Assembly: GCA_963624605.1 (NCBI GenBank)
Contig: CAVFQD010000014.1
Coordinates: 1-34,539, forward strand
Direction of reading: 5' to 3'
DNA: 34,539 nucleotides
Origin: Fimenecus sp963624605
GTDB lineage: Bacteria; Bacillota; Clostridia; Oscillospirales; Acutalibacteraceae
Both the position numbers and the translations under genes were made by a program. The notes beneath the pieces were generated by a model that was not told the DNA's origin, did no database searches, and was given only the letters and a program-made list of their open reading frames with translations. Shown here in pieces: positions 23,413-31,466 of this stretch; the stretch's first letter is position 1; the number at the start of each line of letters is the position of its first letter.

Positions 23413-23961
23413 ATATGAAATTTTCCGACAGCGTAGGTACAGCCCTTGCGGCTGTCCGATATAGGTTCCCTTTATCCGCCACCGGCGGCGGTCGCATATG
23501 TTGCCAGTCAGAGGAAGGCTTAGTCCTGCAAGCGTTGTGGTTTGTATATCATCGTAGGGCAGGGGCTTGCTCCTGCCGAGGAAATTCGCGTGTAAATTAA
23601 AACTATCGGATAATCGTGAAATTGGAAATTCATTCCGCTCCATCTTAGAGGGAACTGTCAAACGAAAAGCGTTTGACTGAGGGGGTAAAAAACACACTGA
23701 AAAAGTCAGCACAAACTAAATGTTATAATCAAATTAAATATCATCCCGTAGGGATAGGGCTCGCCCCTGTCCGAATTTAGTATATTCCACCTCGGACAGC
23801 CGCAAGGGCTGTCCCTACGGGGTATAGTGGTTTGTTTTCAATTCCATATCAGCCGTAAATTATGATAAAGCACAACAATTAGGGGCAGAAGCACCCCGCC
23901 ATACGCTGTCGGTAAATCTGAAATCACCAAATAAGTTCCGCTCCATCTACGAAGAAAAAGC
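23413..23961. repeat. Gene-free stretch built of short palindromic repeats
   Basis: No credible gene lies between 23357 and 24146. Four copies of one element share the frame CGTAGG - palindrome - CCGA: 23432-23459 (+), 23553-23579 (+), 23747-23774 (+) and 23792-23819 (-). Their stems differ in sequence but keep pairing, and three are exactly 28 bases long. The last two face each other and form a larger inverted pair. A different element, GTCAAACG-AAAAG-CGTTTGAC (23657-23677), is flanked by GAGGGAACT and TGAGGGGG. TTCCGCTCCATCT occurs at 23633-23645 and again at 23936-23948. These resemble REP/BIME-like intergenic repeats. Confidence 0.75.
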
Positions 23962-23999
23962 AACCCCCACAGATATGCTGATGCATATCTGTGGGGGTT
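23962..23999 (-). terminator. Long perfect hairpin, likely terminator of the large minus-strand operon
   Basis: A perfect 17-bp stem (23962-23978 with 23983-23999, half-site AACCCCCACAGATATGC) and a 4-base loop. On the minus strand it is followed by GCTTTTTCTTC, so it can end transcription coming from galE, 147 bases upstream. Between them is a weaker hairpin, ATTAACGC/GCGTTAAT (24047-24054 with 24069-24076). Confidence 0.65.
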
Positions 24000-24146
24000 A
24001 ACGCATTATTGTGCAAAAAGATGTTATTTTGAAGCAAAGCTGCCTTATTAACGCTCAACCTTTGCAAGGCGTTAATTTATTGTATTCTGTCAGTTCATCT
24101 CAAGCTCCCTATATTGAAAAAAACGAGTATATACAGCATACAGACA

Positions 24147-25166
24147 TCAGTCGTCATAACCGTTGGGATTTTTTGACTGCCAATTCCACGAATCACGGCA
24201 CATATCGTCAATATCCCTATTTGCTTCCCAACCGAGAACCTCTTTTGCCTTTGTCGGGTCGGAATAGCAGACCGCAAGGTCGCCGGGGCGTCTCGGAGCA
24301 ATCTTGTAGGGAAGCTCCTTGCCGTAAGCCTTGCTGAACGCCTTGACTATGTCAAGCACGCTGTAACCCTTGCCCGTTCCGAGGTTGAATATCTGAACGC
24401 CCTTGTTGCCCTCAAGAATGTTTTTAACCGCCTTGACATGACCGTCTGCGAGGTCAACAACATGGATATAATCCCTGACTCCCGTTCCGTCGGGCGTGTC
24501 ATAGTCGTCGCCGTAAACATTGAGATACGGACGCTTGCCGATTGCAACCTGTGTGATATACGGCATAAGATTGTTCGGTATTCCGTTCGGATTTTCGCCT
24601 ATTCTGCCGCTCTCGTGTGCGCCGATTGGGTTGAAATAACGCAGAAGCGTAACATTCCACTCGTTGTCCGACTTGTAAATATCCTCAAGGATAATCTCAA
24701 TCATATACTTTGTGGTGCCGTAGGGATTTGTGGTGCCGCCAGTTTTCATTGTCTCTTTAAGCGGAGAAGCATTGTTCATTCCGTAAACCGTTGCGGAAGA
24801 ACTGAAAACAATATTCTTGCAGCCGTTATTTCTCATAACATCGCAAAGCTTCAGCGTACCGCCGATATTGTTGTCATAGTATTCAATCGGTTTTTGGCAG
24901 GACTCGCCGACCGCTTTAAGACCTGCGAAGTGGATTACCGCATCAATCTTATTCTCTTTGAAAATTTTGTCCATACCCTCCGAGTCTCTGACATCGCAGT
25001 TATAGGACTTAAAGTCCTTACCCGTGAGTTCCTTGACTCTTTCAAGCGCCTTGGGGCTTGCGTTATAGTAGTTATCGACAACAACTATTTCGTATCCCGC
25101 ATTGAGAAGCTCAACACAAGTGTGAGAACCGATAAATCCGGCTCCGCCCGTAACAAGAATTGCCAT
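24147..25166 (-). CDS. galE: UDP-glucose 4-epimerase
   Basis: A 339-residue short-chain dehydrogenase-type epimerase that interconverts UDP-glucose and UDP-galactose using bound NAD+. The nucleotide motif GGAGFIGSH is at 7-15, the catalytic Tyr149 and Lys153 in YGTTK, the serine triad SSSATVYG at about 122-129, and RYFNPIGAHESG downstream is typical of GalE. Length equals that of E. coli GalE (338). It follows the CinA/SpoIID-like gene by 35 bases with GGAGG before the ATG, so it may be the last gene of the operon, supplying galactose for surface glycans; an internal promoter cannot be excluded. Confidence 0.95.
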   Translation of the reverse strand: MAILVTGGAGFIGSHTCVELLNAGYEIVVVDNYYNASPKALERVKELTGKDFKSYNCDVRDSEGMDKIFKENKIDAVIHFAGLKAVGESCQKPIEYYDNNIGGTLKLCDVMRNNGCKNIVFSSSATVYGMNNASPLKETMKTGGTTNPYGTTKYMIEIILEDIYKSDNEWNVTLLRYFNPIGAHESGRIGENPNGIPNNLMPYITQVAIGKRPYLNVYGDDYDTPDGTGVRDYIHVVDLADGHVKAVKNILEGNKGVQIFNLGTGKGYSVLDIVKAFSKAYGKELPYKIAPRRPGDLAVCYSDPTKAKEVLGWEANRDIDDMCRDSWNWQSKNPNGYDD

Positions 25167-25201
25167 AATTAGGTGCCTCCGTTTATGTAAAATTGTTTTT
25201 A

Positions 25202-27355
25202 TCAGTTAAGAAATGTTCCGGGGAAATATTTGTCGAGTATTTCATCAAACTTTGAACCCGAAACCGCCATACTGTCAGCTCCGAGCTGGCTCATACCCAC
25301 GCCGTAGCCGTCGCCGAAGGTCGTGATTGTGTATGTTCCGCTCGTCGCGTCATACGAAAGGCTGAAGCAGGGCGATGAAAGCTCCTTGTTTTTCATTATA
25401 TCATAGATGAATGTAACGCCAGAAACCTCTTTGTTGCCGACGGTTATCTTCTCGACATAGCCCGTGCCCGTGCTTACCGCAGTGTCGTGAGCGCCGATTG
25501 AAAGCCATGTTGAAATATCGTCAGAAAACTCAATTGACGAGTCAAATGCCAAAGCACCTGCCTTGATTTCGTCTGCCGTGAGAAGAACTTCCTTTTTATA
25601 TCCGTCTCTCTGCTTGTCGGACGCACTCGCAACACTCTTGAGATAAGTAAAGCTGTTGCCGAAAACGGTCGAAGCGTTAGCGGTTTTGCCTGCCGACATT
25701 CTGCAATACGGTGTAAACGCAACCTGATCGTTAAATGTAAGATAACGGCCGAACACCTCATTTACGGCGTCATATGCTTCCTGCGTGTAGCTGTCGGCAA
25801 TGGTAAGGTTGCTTATTCTCCAGTTTGTATTCCTGTATTTGAGATAGGTATATGTGATTACCGCCTGAGCCTTCAAGGTTTCGGCATTGAAGCTGCTGTC
25901 GGTCTCCGCCGTGATTATTCTCGCAATTGCTTCCTTTGCCTCAATTTCCTGTCCGTTTACCGTAATTACGCTCGGAACGGCGTTCGGGTCCTGTGCAGCA
26001 GCTTGCGTCTGCGGCTCGGTTGCCGTGATTGCGCCTGCTGTGGTCTCAACGGGAACGGTGGTGGGCTCTTCGTTTGTTATGCCGTTTACAAGCTCAAAAC
26101 GCATAAGCTTTGACAAAGACATAGTTTCGGTATTAACCGGTGCCTCGGTTGTTGTCTCTGGTGCCTGCGTCTCAACGGGAACGGTGGTCTCTGGCTCTTT
26201 TTGAGCGTTCTTCTGCTTTACAAAATAAACCGCAGCAACCGTGACAGCCGCAACAAGCAGAAGGGCAACAACGGAAATTATTGCCGCCTTTGATTTCTTG
26301 CCGAGCTTTTTGTCTGCCTTGGGTGCTTCATCCTGCGCTATCTCGATTCCCACCGAGTTATTGCCCATCGCCTTTTCTCCGATAAGCGCCAACAGCTCCT
26401 CCGTTGCAATTTTGATAAAGTGAGCGTCATCCTCGCCATCCTCCTTATAGAGCTTTCTGACGAGAGCAGACTTGTCCGTTGCAACAGATATGCAGATATA
26501 ATCGCAACCGTCATTGGTTGTAAAGATGTCGGAAATGCATGCGCCGAGAGTTGCGCTTGAAAGGTCTTTTGCCGAACGCGCCATCTGCGCGGTATAATCT
26601 GTTACATTGTAGTCGCCTCTGTCCTCAATATGAGGCGTAAAGGTGAAATATTCCTCAAAATCGTCAAGTCCCGCCGCAAACTCACGCAGGACCGTAGCGT
26701 TTGTGTTTCCGTTTACCGCAATTTTAATGCCGGACTCTTTAAGAATGTTGAGAGTATGCGCAGCAATATTCTTTTCCTGCTCGCTTACCTCTTCAGTCTC
26801 ATCTGGAACAGGCTCTTCCTTTGCCGCGGGCACAGCTGGAGTCTCAGCTTCGGTTACCTGATTGAGGCGTCCTCCGTTTGTGATGTATGGAACAAGTCCT
26901 CTTTTGAGAACAGAATCCAGCCTGTGCTCATCAAATGGTATCATCACAATTGTCTGCATGCCCTTTTTGACCGCAAAGCCCGAATTCACGCCGTCAATTG
27001 ACACAAATACGGTTGCGCCTACAGGCATAGCCGCATTTTTCTGCTTTGCGGCATCGTCAATATCGAGCTCCGCAAGCTTTTTAAGCACAGTCTCACTTTG
27101 CTCTTTTTCAAGCGAAAGAGCGGTCATAAGCTTTAATTTTGTTGAATTGTAAATGCCGGACTCAACAGCAATTACAATAAAATCGCTGCTCTTGATAGCC
27201 TTTGAAAGACCGCCGAACATCTCCTTGAGTGAAGTGTACTCATCAAAAGAAATATCGCTGTCCGCAAAGCCGTTAAGACTGCCGATCACCTTAATCTGCA
27301 TCTTAACCGAAGCGTCTGCCGCGTTGCGATACAATGAAAACAACTTCATTTCCAT
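25202..27355 (-). CDS. Membrane protein: degenerate CinA-like cytoplasmic part fused to an extracellular SpoIID/LytB domain
   Basis: 717 residues. Residues about 20-160 follow the CinA N-terminal (MoCF-type) domain: AIKSSDFIVIAVESG for its R-S-D-L-V-I-x-T-G-G strand, then DDAAKQKNAAMPVGATVF and a final LKRGLVPYI. Residues about 196-326 follow the CinA C-terminal amidase domain, but the active-site motif AESCTGG is replaced by NGNTNAT, so it should be inactive. One membrane helix (358-378) leads to a Thr/Pro/Glu linker (to about 458) and a SpoIID/LytB domain (460-717): ITAETDSSFNAETLKAQAV with Glu484 at the position of the catalytic Glu of SpoIID, MSAGKTANAS, and GDGYGVGMSQLGADSMA. SpoIID is a lytic transglycosylase on peptide-free glycan. 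The gene lies between the sortases and galE. The CinA assignment is my reading of weak similarity. Confidence 0.72.
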   Translation of the reverse strand: MEMKLFSLYRNAADASVKMQIKVIGSLNGFADSDISFDEYTSLKEMFGGLSKAIKSSDFIVIAVESGIYNSTKLKLMTALSLEKEQSETVLKKLAELDIDDAAKQKNAAMPVGATVFVSIDGVNSGFAVKKGMQTIVMIPFDEHRLDSVLKRGLVPYITNGGRLNQVTEAETPAVPAAKEEPVPDETEEVSEQEKNIAAHTLNILKESGIKIAVNGNTNATVLREFAAGLDDFEEYFTFTPHIEDRGDYNVTDYTAQMARSAKDLSSATLGACISDIFTTNDGCDYICISVATDKSALVRKLYKEDGEDDAHFIKIATEELLALIGEKAMGNNSVGIEIAQDEAPKADKKLGKKSKAAIISVVALLLVAAVTVAAVYFVKQKNAQKEPETTVPVETQAPETTTEAPVNTETMSLSKLMRFELVNGITNEEPTTVPVETTAGAITATEPQTQAAAQDPNAVPSVITVNGQEIEAKEAIARIITAETDSSFNAETLKAQAVITYTYLKYRNTNWRISNLTIADSYTQEAYDAVNEVFGRYLTFNDQVAFTPYCRMSAGKTANASTVFGNSFTYLKSVASASDKQRDGYKKEVLLTADEIKAGALAFDSSIEFSDDISTWLSIGAHDTAVSTGTGYVEKITVGNKEVSGVTFIYDIMKNKELSSPCFSLSYDATSGTYTITTFGDGYGVGMSQLGADSMAVSGSKFDEILDKYFPGTFLN

Positions 27356-27387
27356 CTCTTTATTACCACCTTAATTAAAATTACTTA

Positions 27388-28680
27388 TCAGTTATCGGGA
27401 TACCAATTTGTCGAACCGCTGTACGGGTTTGACTGTCCCTTTTGATCATACCATATCTGCGGATAACGGGGATTGCCGTTCGTTACGGCATATGTCGTGT
27501 CAACATCCGCCGTCTCTCCCGTCCTTAAAAGTCTGCCGACTACCACAAGTCTTGCGTCGGTAAACTCATATGTGCAGGTTGAAAGAGTGATAAGCTTATC
27601 CGCCGAGTTTATGTCAACGCCCGTCGTATAGAGCTTTCTCTCGTCAAGTGCTTTGATGTAGCTGTCAAAATTCTCCGTACTGCCGAACGATGTGACGGTG
27701 TAATTGAAAATATAGCCGTTATCATCCTGCTCCCTGCTGTTCGTGATAAACACGGCATAGACCTTGAACTTGTATGATTTATAAAGCGTATCGTAATTGA
27801 TAATCGGCGACTCCAGGAAGCCGTCAAGCGTTTTGTACTTGCTCAGCTCAGCAAACACAAGTCCGTCGCTCATATGGTGTCCGTAAATTATAGTGTTTTG
27901 GTTAAGATACTTCGGGTCATTCCTGTAATCCAAAAACGGACATCCGTATCTGCTGTAATTTCCGTAGAAATCCTTTTTTAGGTAATCGGAATTGTTGGAC
28001 GACTGAACGACCTGAACATCAATACCCGAATTCGGAACGCTTATCCAGCCGACAAGCTGCTGATTGAGCGCATACAGATACGCATATTTTGCCATCATTC
28101 CCTCGGGGGTTTCGACATCGGGATATTTCGCCTTAAATTCCTCCCAAAGCTTTGCCTCTTCCTCCTCATTGGCGGTGTCGACAATCTGGCTTGAAATGCC
28201 GCTCTGCTGTTTTTCCGTCTCGTTGCCCTGAACATAAATAACGGCAAACGCAACCGCACAGCCTATAAGCACAACAACAGAGAGATTTGCGACAAGCTTT
28301 CTTATAAATTCGGGCTTCTTGTCCTGCTTATTCGGAAAGGTTTTTCTGAAAAAGTCCCTGAACATCTCGTTAAAGGTCTTGGGTCTTGCCTTTTTCTCGG
28401 TAGGCTCAACCTTTTCAAGTCCCTTCAATTCTCCCGAGCTCTCTTCGCTCCTGTCCGTCTGGAACGGGTTTTCAACATCGACAAAATGCTGTTCTCCGCC
28501 GTATTTCACACGCCTTGTTGTCTTTTCGTCAAAAGCTTCCGAATTTTCAATATTCTTCGCTATCTCGGCATAAACATCTTCGGAAACCTCGGGTGTGGGA
28601 AGATCATCATACGCTTCCGGTTGGTTTTCTTCGGGAGCATTCAGCTCTTCGCTTTTGTCAAACTCGTTTTCTTTCATCAA
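27388..28680 (-). CDS. Class B sortase (second of a tandem pair)
   Basis: A 430-residue membrane-bound transpeptidase. The N terminus, about 128 residues, acidic and probably cytoplasmic, is much longer than in standard SrtB. One helix (about 129-150) follows, then the extracellular sortase barrel with catalytic His268 (YGHHM), Cys369 (TLSTC) and Arg377 (ARLVV). An unusual tail of about 40 residues follows the last strand and contains NPRYPQIWYD and SNPY. Sortases cleave a sorting motif and join the protein to peptidoglycan or build pili. No protein with a recognisable sorting signal is in the window. The gene overlaps the first sortase by four bases and lacks a clear promoter, so it is coupled. 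Confidence 0.92.
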   Translation of the reverse strand: MMKENEFDKSEELNAPEENQPEAYDDLPTPEVSEDVYAEIAKNIENSEAFDEKTTRRVKYGGEQHFVDVENPFQTDRSEESSGELKGLEKVEPTEKKARPKTFNEMFRDFFRKTFPNKQDKKPEFIRKLVANLSVVVLIGCAVAFAVIYVQGNETEKQQSGISSQIVDTANEEEEAKLWEEFKAKYPDVETPEGMMAKYAYLYALNQQLVGWISVPNSGIDVQVVQSSNNSDYLKKDFYGNYSRYGCPFLDYRNDPKYLNQNTIIYGHHMSDGLVFAELSKYKTLDGFLESPIINYDTLYKSYKFKVYAVFITNSREQDDNGYIFNYTVTSFGSTENFDSYIKALDERKLYTTGVDINSADKLITLSTCTYEFTDARLVVVGRLLRTGETADVDTTYAVTNGNPRYPQIWYDQKGQSNPYSGSTNWYPDN

Positions 28681-29807
28681 TATTCAACTCCTTCGGGGAA
28701 CCATCTTTCGGCATAGGCGTAAGGGTTTGAGAGCCCGTGTGCGTCATACCAAATCTGCGGATAACGGGGATTGTCATTCTTGACGGTCTTTGAAACATCC
28801 ACGGTTTCGCTCTCGCCGTCCCTGACAAGCCTTGCGATTACGACAAATCTTGCATTCGTCTCGCCGTTACCCTTTATATCCATATCTCTCGTACAGGTTG
28901 AGAGAGTAAGAATTTTGTCGGTTTTTTTGACATCGACATTTGTAAAATAGAGCGAACGCATTTTGACCTCGTCCATAAACTCTTCAAAATTGTCGTCTGT
29001 CATAAACGGATATATGTAATTGAAGGTATAGCCGTTATCGTCATCATCGTCGGCATTCGTCAGAAATACCGCGACGACCTTCCATTTATGCTTTTCATAA
29101 ATCGTATCAAACTGAATTACGGGCGAAGTTTTATAGAATTCAATATCCTTGTACTTTTCAAGGTCGGCAAACATTGTTGAGTCAAGGTAATTATGACCGT
29201 ACAAAATCGTATTCTTACAAAGAGGCTGTGCGTGGTCGCGGTAGTCCATAAATATCGTGCCGCGCTTCTGATACTCTCCGTAAAAGCTCTTTCTCAAATA
29301 GTATTCGTTATTTTTGCCCTGAACGACCGGATGGTTTATCGAGGTGTTCGGCACAACTATCCAGCCTACAAGGTCGTTGTTGGCATTATAGGCACTGCGG
29401 TATTTTTCAAGTATACCGTCGTCGCCGTATTCCTTGGTTTCCTCAACAGAGTCTGTAACAAGCCCCGCAATGTCCTCGTTCTGCTTTTTGTTGTACTCGA
29501 CATCATAAACGGTCTTGAGAATAACCCCCAAGGATATAAGGAACACGATAATCGCAATAACCATTATCACCTTATCGACTGTTCGCATTTTCTTTTTCTT
29601 GCTCTTGGGGACTGCCGTAGATTTCGCATTGTCGGCGTCCGCACTGTCGTTCGCTTCGCCCTCCGACTGCGGTTTTTCGTCCTGATAGGGGTTTTGAGCT
29701 ACCCTCATACCGTCCTCGTAGGCATAGCGAGACTCCCCGTCGTCGGCATTCTGCGATGAGCTTACATCAACATTTTTCTGTTTTTCCCTGTCAAATTCTT
29801 CGCTCAT
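28677..29807 (-). CDS. Class B sortase (first of a tandem pair)
   Basis: A 376-residue sortase with a 77-residue charged N-terminal segment, a membrane helix (78-100) and the catalytic domain: His205 (YGHNY), Cys305 (TLSTC) and Arg320 (ARFVV). Like its neighbour it carries the C-terminal NPRYPQIWYD...SNPY tail. The two are similar across the barrel and probably arose by tandem duplication, but their cytoplasmic segments are unrelated in sequence. It overlaps cinA and the second sortase by four bases each, the mark of a tightly regulated translation unit. Confidence 0.92.
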   Translation of the reverse strand: MSEEFDREKQKNVDVSSSQNADDGESRYAYEDGMRVAQNPYQDEKPQSEGEANDSADADNAKSTAVPKSKKKKMRTVDKVIMVIAIIVFLISLGVILKTVYDVEYNKKQNEDIAGLVTDSVEETKEYGDDGILEKYRSAYNANNDLVGWIVVPNTSINHPVVQGKNNEYYLRKSFYGEYQKRGTIFMDYRDHAQPLCKNTILYGHNYLDSTMFADLEKYKDIEFYKTSPVIQFDTIYEKHKWKVVAVFLTNADDDDDNGYTFNYIYPFMTDDNFEEFMDEVKMRSLYFTNVDVKKTDKILTLSTCTRDMDIKGNGETNARFVVIARLVRDGESETVDVSKTVKNDNPRYPQIWYDAHGLSNPYAYAERWFPEGVEY

Positions 29808-30280
29808 TTCAAATACTCCAATACTGTTTCAAGCGCCGTATCGGCTGATTTATTTCTGTTGTTTTCCCTGACGTTGTCGGAAAAATTATTTAGACACTTT
29901 TTAACTATCGTTGCTTTGCCGTCCGAAAAAGCGATATAAACAAGTCCCACAGGCTTATCCGTACCGTCCGAAGAAGGACCTGCAATGCCCGTAACGGCAA
30001 CCGCAATATCCGCTCGGGTAAGTGCCAACACGCCGCTTACCATTTCCCTTGCGCACTCCTCGCTGACCGCTCCGAATTTTTCAAGCGTTTGTGTTTTAAC
30101 ACCGAGGATTTCGTGCTTAATGCGGTTCGAGTAGCTGACAACTCCGCATTCAAATACGGAGGACGAGCCCGAAACATCGGTTATGCGCTTTGCGATAAGT
30201 CCGCCCGTGCAAGACTCGGCGCAGGTAAATGTTAAATTCTTTTCCTTGAGCAGTTTTACAACTTTTTCTTCAAGCTTCAT
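29804..30280 (-). CDS. CinA C-terminal domain protein, nicotinamide-nucleotide amidase
   Basis: A 158-residue free-standing CinA C-terminal (PncC) domain that deamidates nicotinamide mononucleotide to nicotinate mononucleotide in NAD recycling. The active-site motif AESCTGG, the stretch VVSYSNRIKHEILGV and TGIAGPSSDGTDKPVGLVYIA are complete, so it should be active. The N-terminal MoCF domain of full CinA is absent; a degenerate copy of it appears in the SpoIID-like protein three genes downstream. Four-base overlaps with thiI and with the first sortase place it inside one operon. Confidence 0.92.
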   Translation of the reverse strand: MKLEEKVVKLLKEKNLTFTCAESCTGGLIAKRITDVSGSSSVFECGVVSYSNRIKHEILGVKTQTLEKFGAVSEECAREMVSGVLALTRADIAVAVTGIAGPSSDGTDKPVGLVYIAFSDGKATIVKKCLNNFSDNVRENNRNKSADTALETVLEYLK

Positions 30281-31455
30281 CTTATATCCGAAATAACCTC
30301 AAATCTTGCGGTGTCAACCGCTTCTTTAACAAGTGCGTCTATGTCGAATACCTTTTCCGCCTCTTCAAGCATCTGAACCGTGGGTCTTGTCCTCGGGTGC
30401 TTGGGGGTAAATACCGTACAGCAGTCCTCAAACGGCTTTATTGAGATATCAAAGGTGTCGATTTTTCTTGAAATCGAAATAATTTCTTCCTTATCCATTG
30501 CAATTACGGGACGGAAAACGGGCATATCCGAAACCGCGTCAGTGCAGGCAAGAGCCGACATGGTCTGGCTTGCCACCTGCCCTATGCTCTCGCCCGTTAC
30601 AAGTGCCTGACAGTCGTTTTTCTTTGCGATTTCATTTGAAATACGCATCATAAACCGCCTCATAACAAGGGTAAAGAGCTCCTCGGGGCAGTTGTCTCTT
30701 ATCTGCTCCTGTATTTTTGTAAAACCAACTGTGTAAAGACCTATGTCTCCGCTGTATCTCGAAACGCGGCGCAAAAGGTCGTGAACCTTCATCTCTGCCT
30801 GAGGAGAGGTGTACGGGGGCGACGCAAAATGCACTGCGTCAAGCACAACGCCTCGTTTTGAGACCATCCATGCCGCAACGGGGCTGTCTATTCCGCCGGA
30901 AATGAGCACTGCGGCTTTTCCGCCCGTTCCGACAGGCATACCGCCTGCGCCCTTTATCTGATTTCCTCTGATGAACGCATGGTTGTCCCTTACCTCGACC
31001 GTAACCGTAAGCTCGGGATTGTGAACATCAACCGTAAGATGCGGAAACTTTTCAAGTATAGCGCCGCCGACCTCCCTGCTTATCTCGGGAGAGGTAAGCG
31101 GAAAGCTCTTGTCGCTTCGTTTTGCCTCAACCTTGAAGGTATCGACATTTTCAAGCTGCTCGGCAAGATATTCGGGAGCAACCGCAATAATTTCATCGAT
31201 ATTTTTTTCTACCGCCGCCGCTCTCTGGAAGCCTGCTATTCCGAAAATCCTTGAAATTCTGTTTATAGCCTCCTCCATATCAAAATCGTCGCAAAGCGGC
31301 TCGATATTCATAGTCGATTGCAGACAGGTAACCTTAAATTTCCCCAAGCCGTGCAAACGCCTTTTTATGTTTTTTGCAAGCACCGACTCAAAGGATGACC
31401 TGTTAAGTCCTTTAAGCGCAAGCTCGCCGTTTTTGATAAGTATAATCTCTTTCAT
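30277..31455 (-). CDS. thiI: tRNA 4-thiouridine synthase ThiI
   Basis: A 392-residue enzyme that adenylates uridine 8 of tRNA and inserts sulfur. It has an N-terminal ferredoxin-like and THUMP region (to about 165) and an ATP-pyrophosphatase domain with the PP-loop SGGIDS (186-191). The C-terminal FEDCCTVFTPKHP contains the conserved Cys of this region. There is no rhodanese domain, as in B. subtilis ThiI, where the neighbouring cysteine desulfurase delivers the persulfide; the same gene pair is found here. AAGGAAGAG precedes the ATG, 11 bases after the desulfurase. It overlaps cinA by four bases. Confidence 0.96.
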   Translation of the reverse strand: MKEIILIKNGELALKGLNRSSFESVLAKNIKRRLHGLGKFKVTCLQSTMNIEPLCDDFDMEEAINRISRIFGIAGFQRAAAVEKNIDEIIAVAPEYLAEQLENVDTFKVEAKRSDKSFPLTSPEISREVGGAILEKFPHLTVDVHNPELTVTVEVRDNHAFIRGNQIKGAGGMPVGTGGKAAVLISGGIDSPVAAWMVSKRGVVLDAVHFASPPYTSPQAEMKVHDLLRRVSRYSGDIGLYTVGFTKIQEQIRDNCPEELFTLVMRRFMMRISNEIAKKNDCQALVTGESIGQVASQTMSALACTDAVSDMPVFRPVIAMDKEEIISISRKIDTFDISIKPFEDCCTVFTPKHPRTRPTVQMLEEAEKVFDIDALVKEAVDTARFEVISDIR

Positions 31456-31466
31456 TTTCTCTTCCT

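Noticed and set aside
23323..23712. 129-codon minus-strand frame across the repeat region
   Set aside because: It runs from the palindromic repeats through the DUF1846 terminator into the end of that gene, without ribosome site or recognisable domain.
23413..23961. CRISPR array
   Set aside because: The repeats are palindromic elements of differing sequence and orientation at irregular spacing, with no identical repeats or uniform spacers and no cas genes.
24011..24337. 108-codon plus-strand frame overlapping the end of galE
   Set aside because: Its second half is antisense to galE and its composition is not protein-like.
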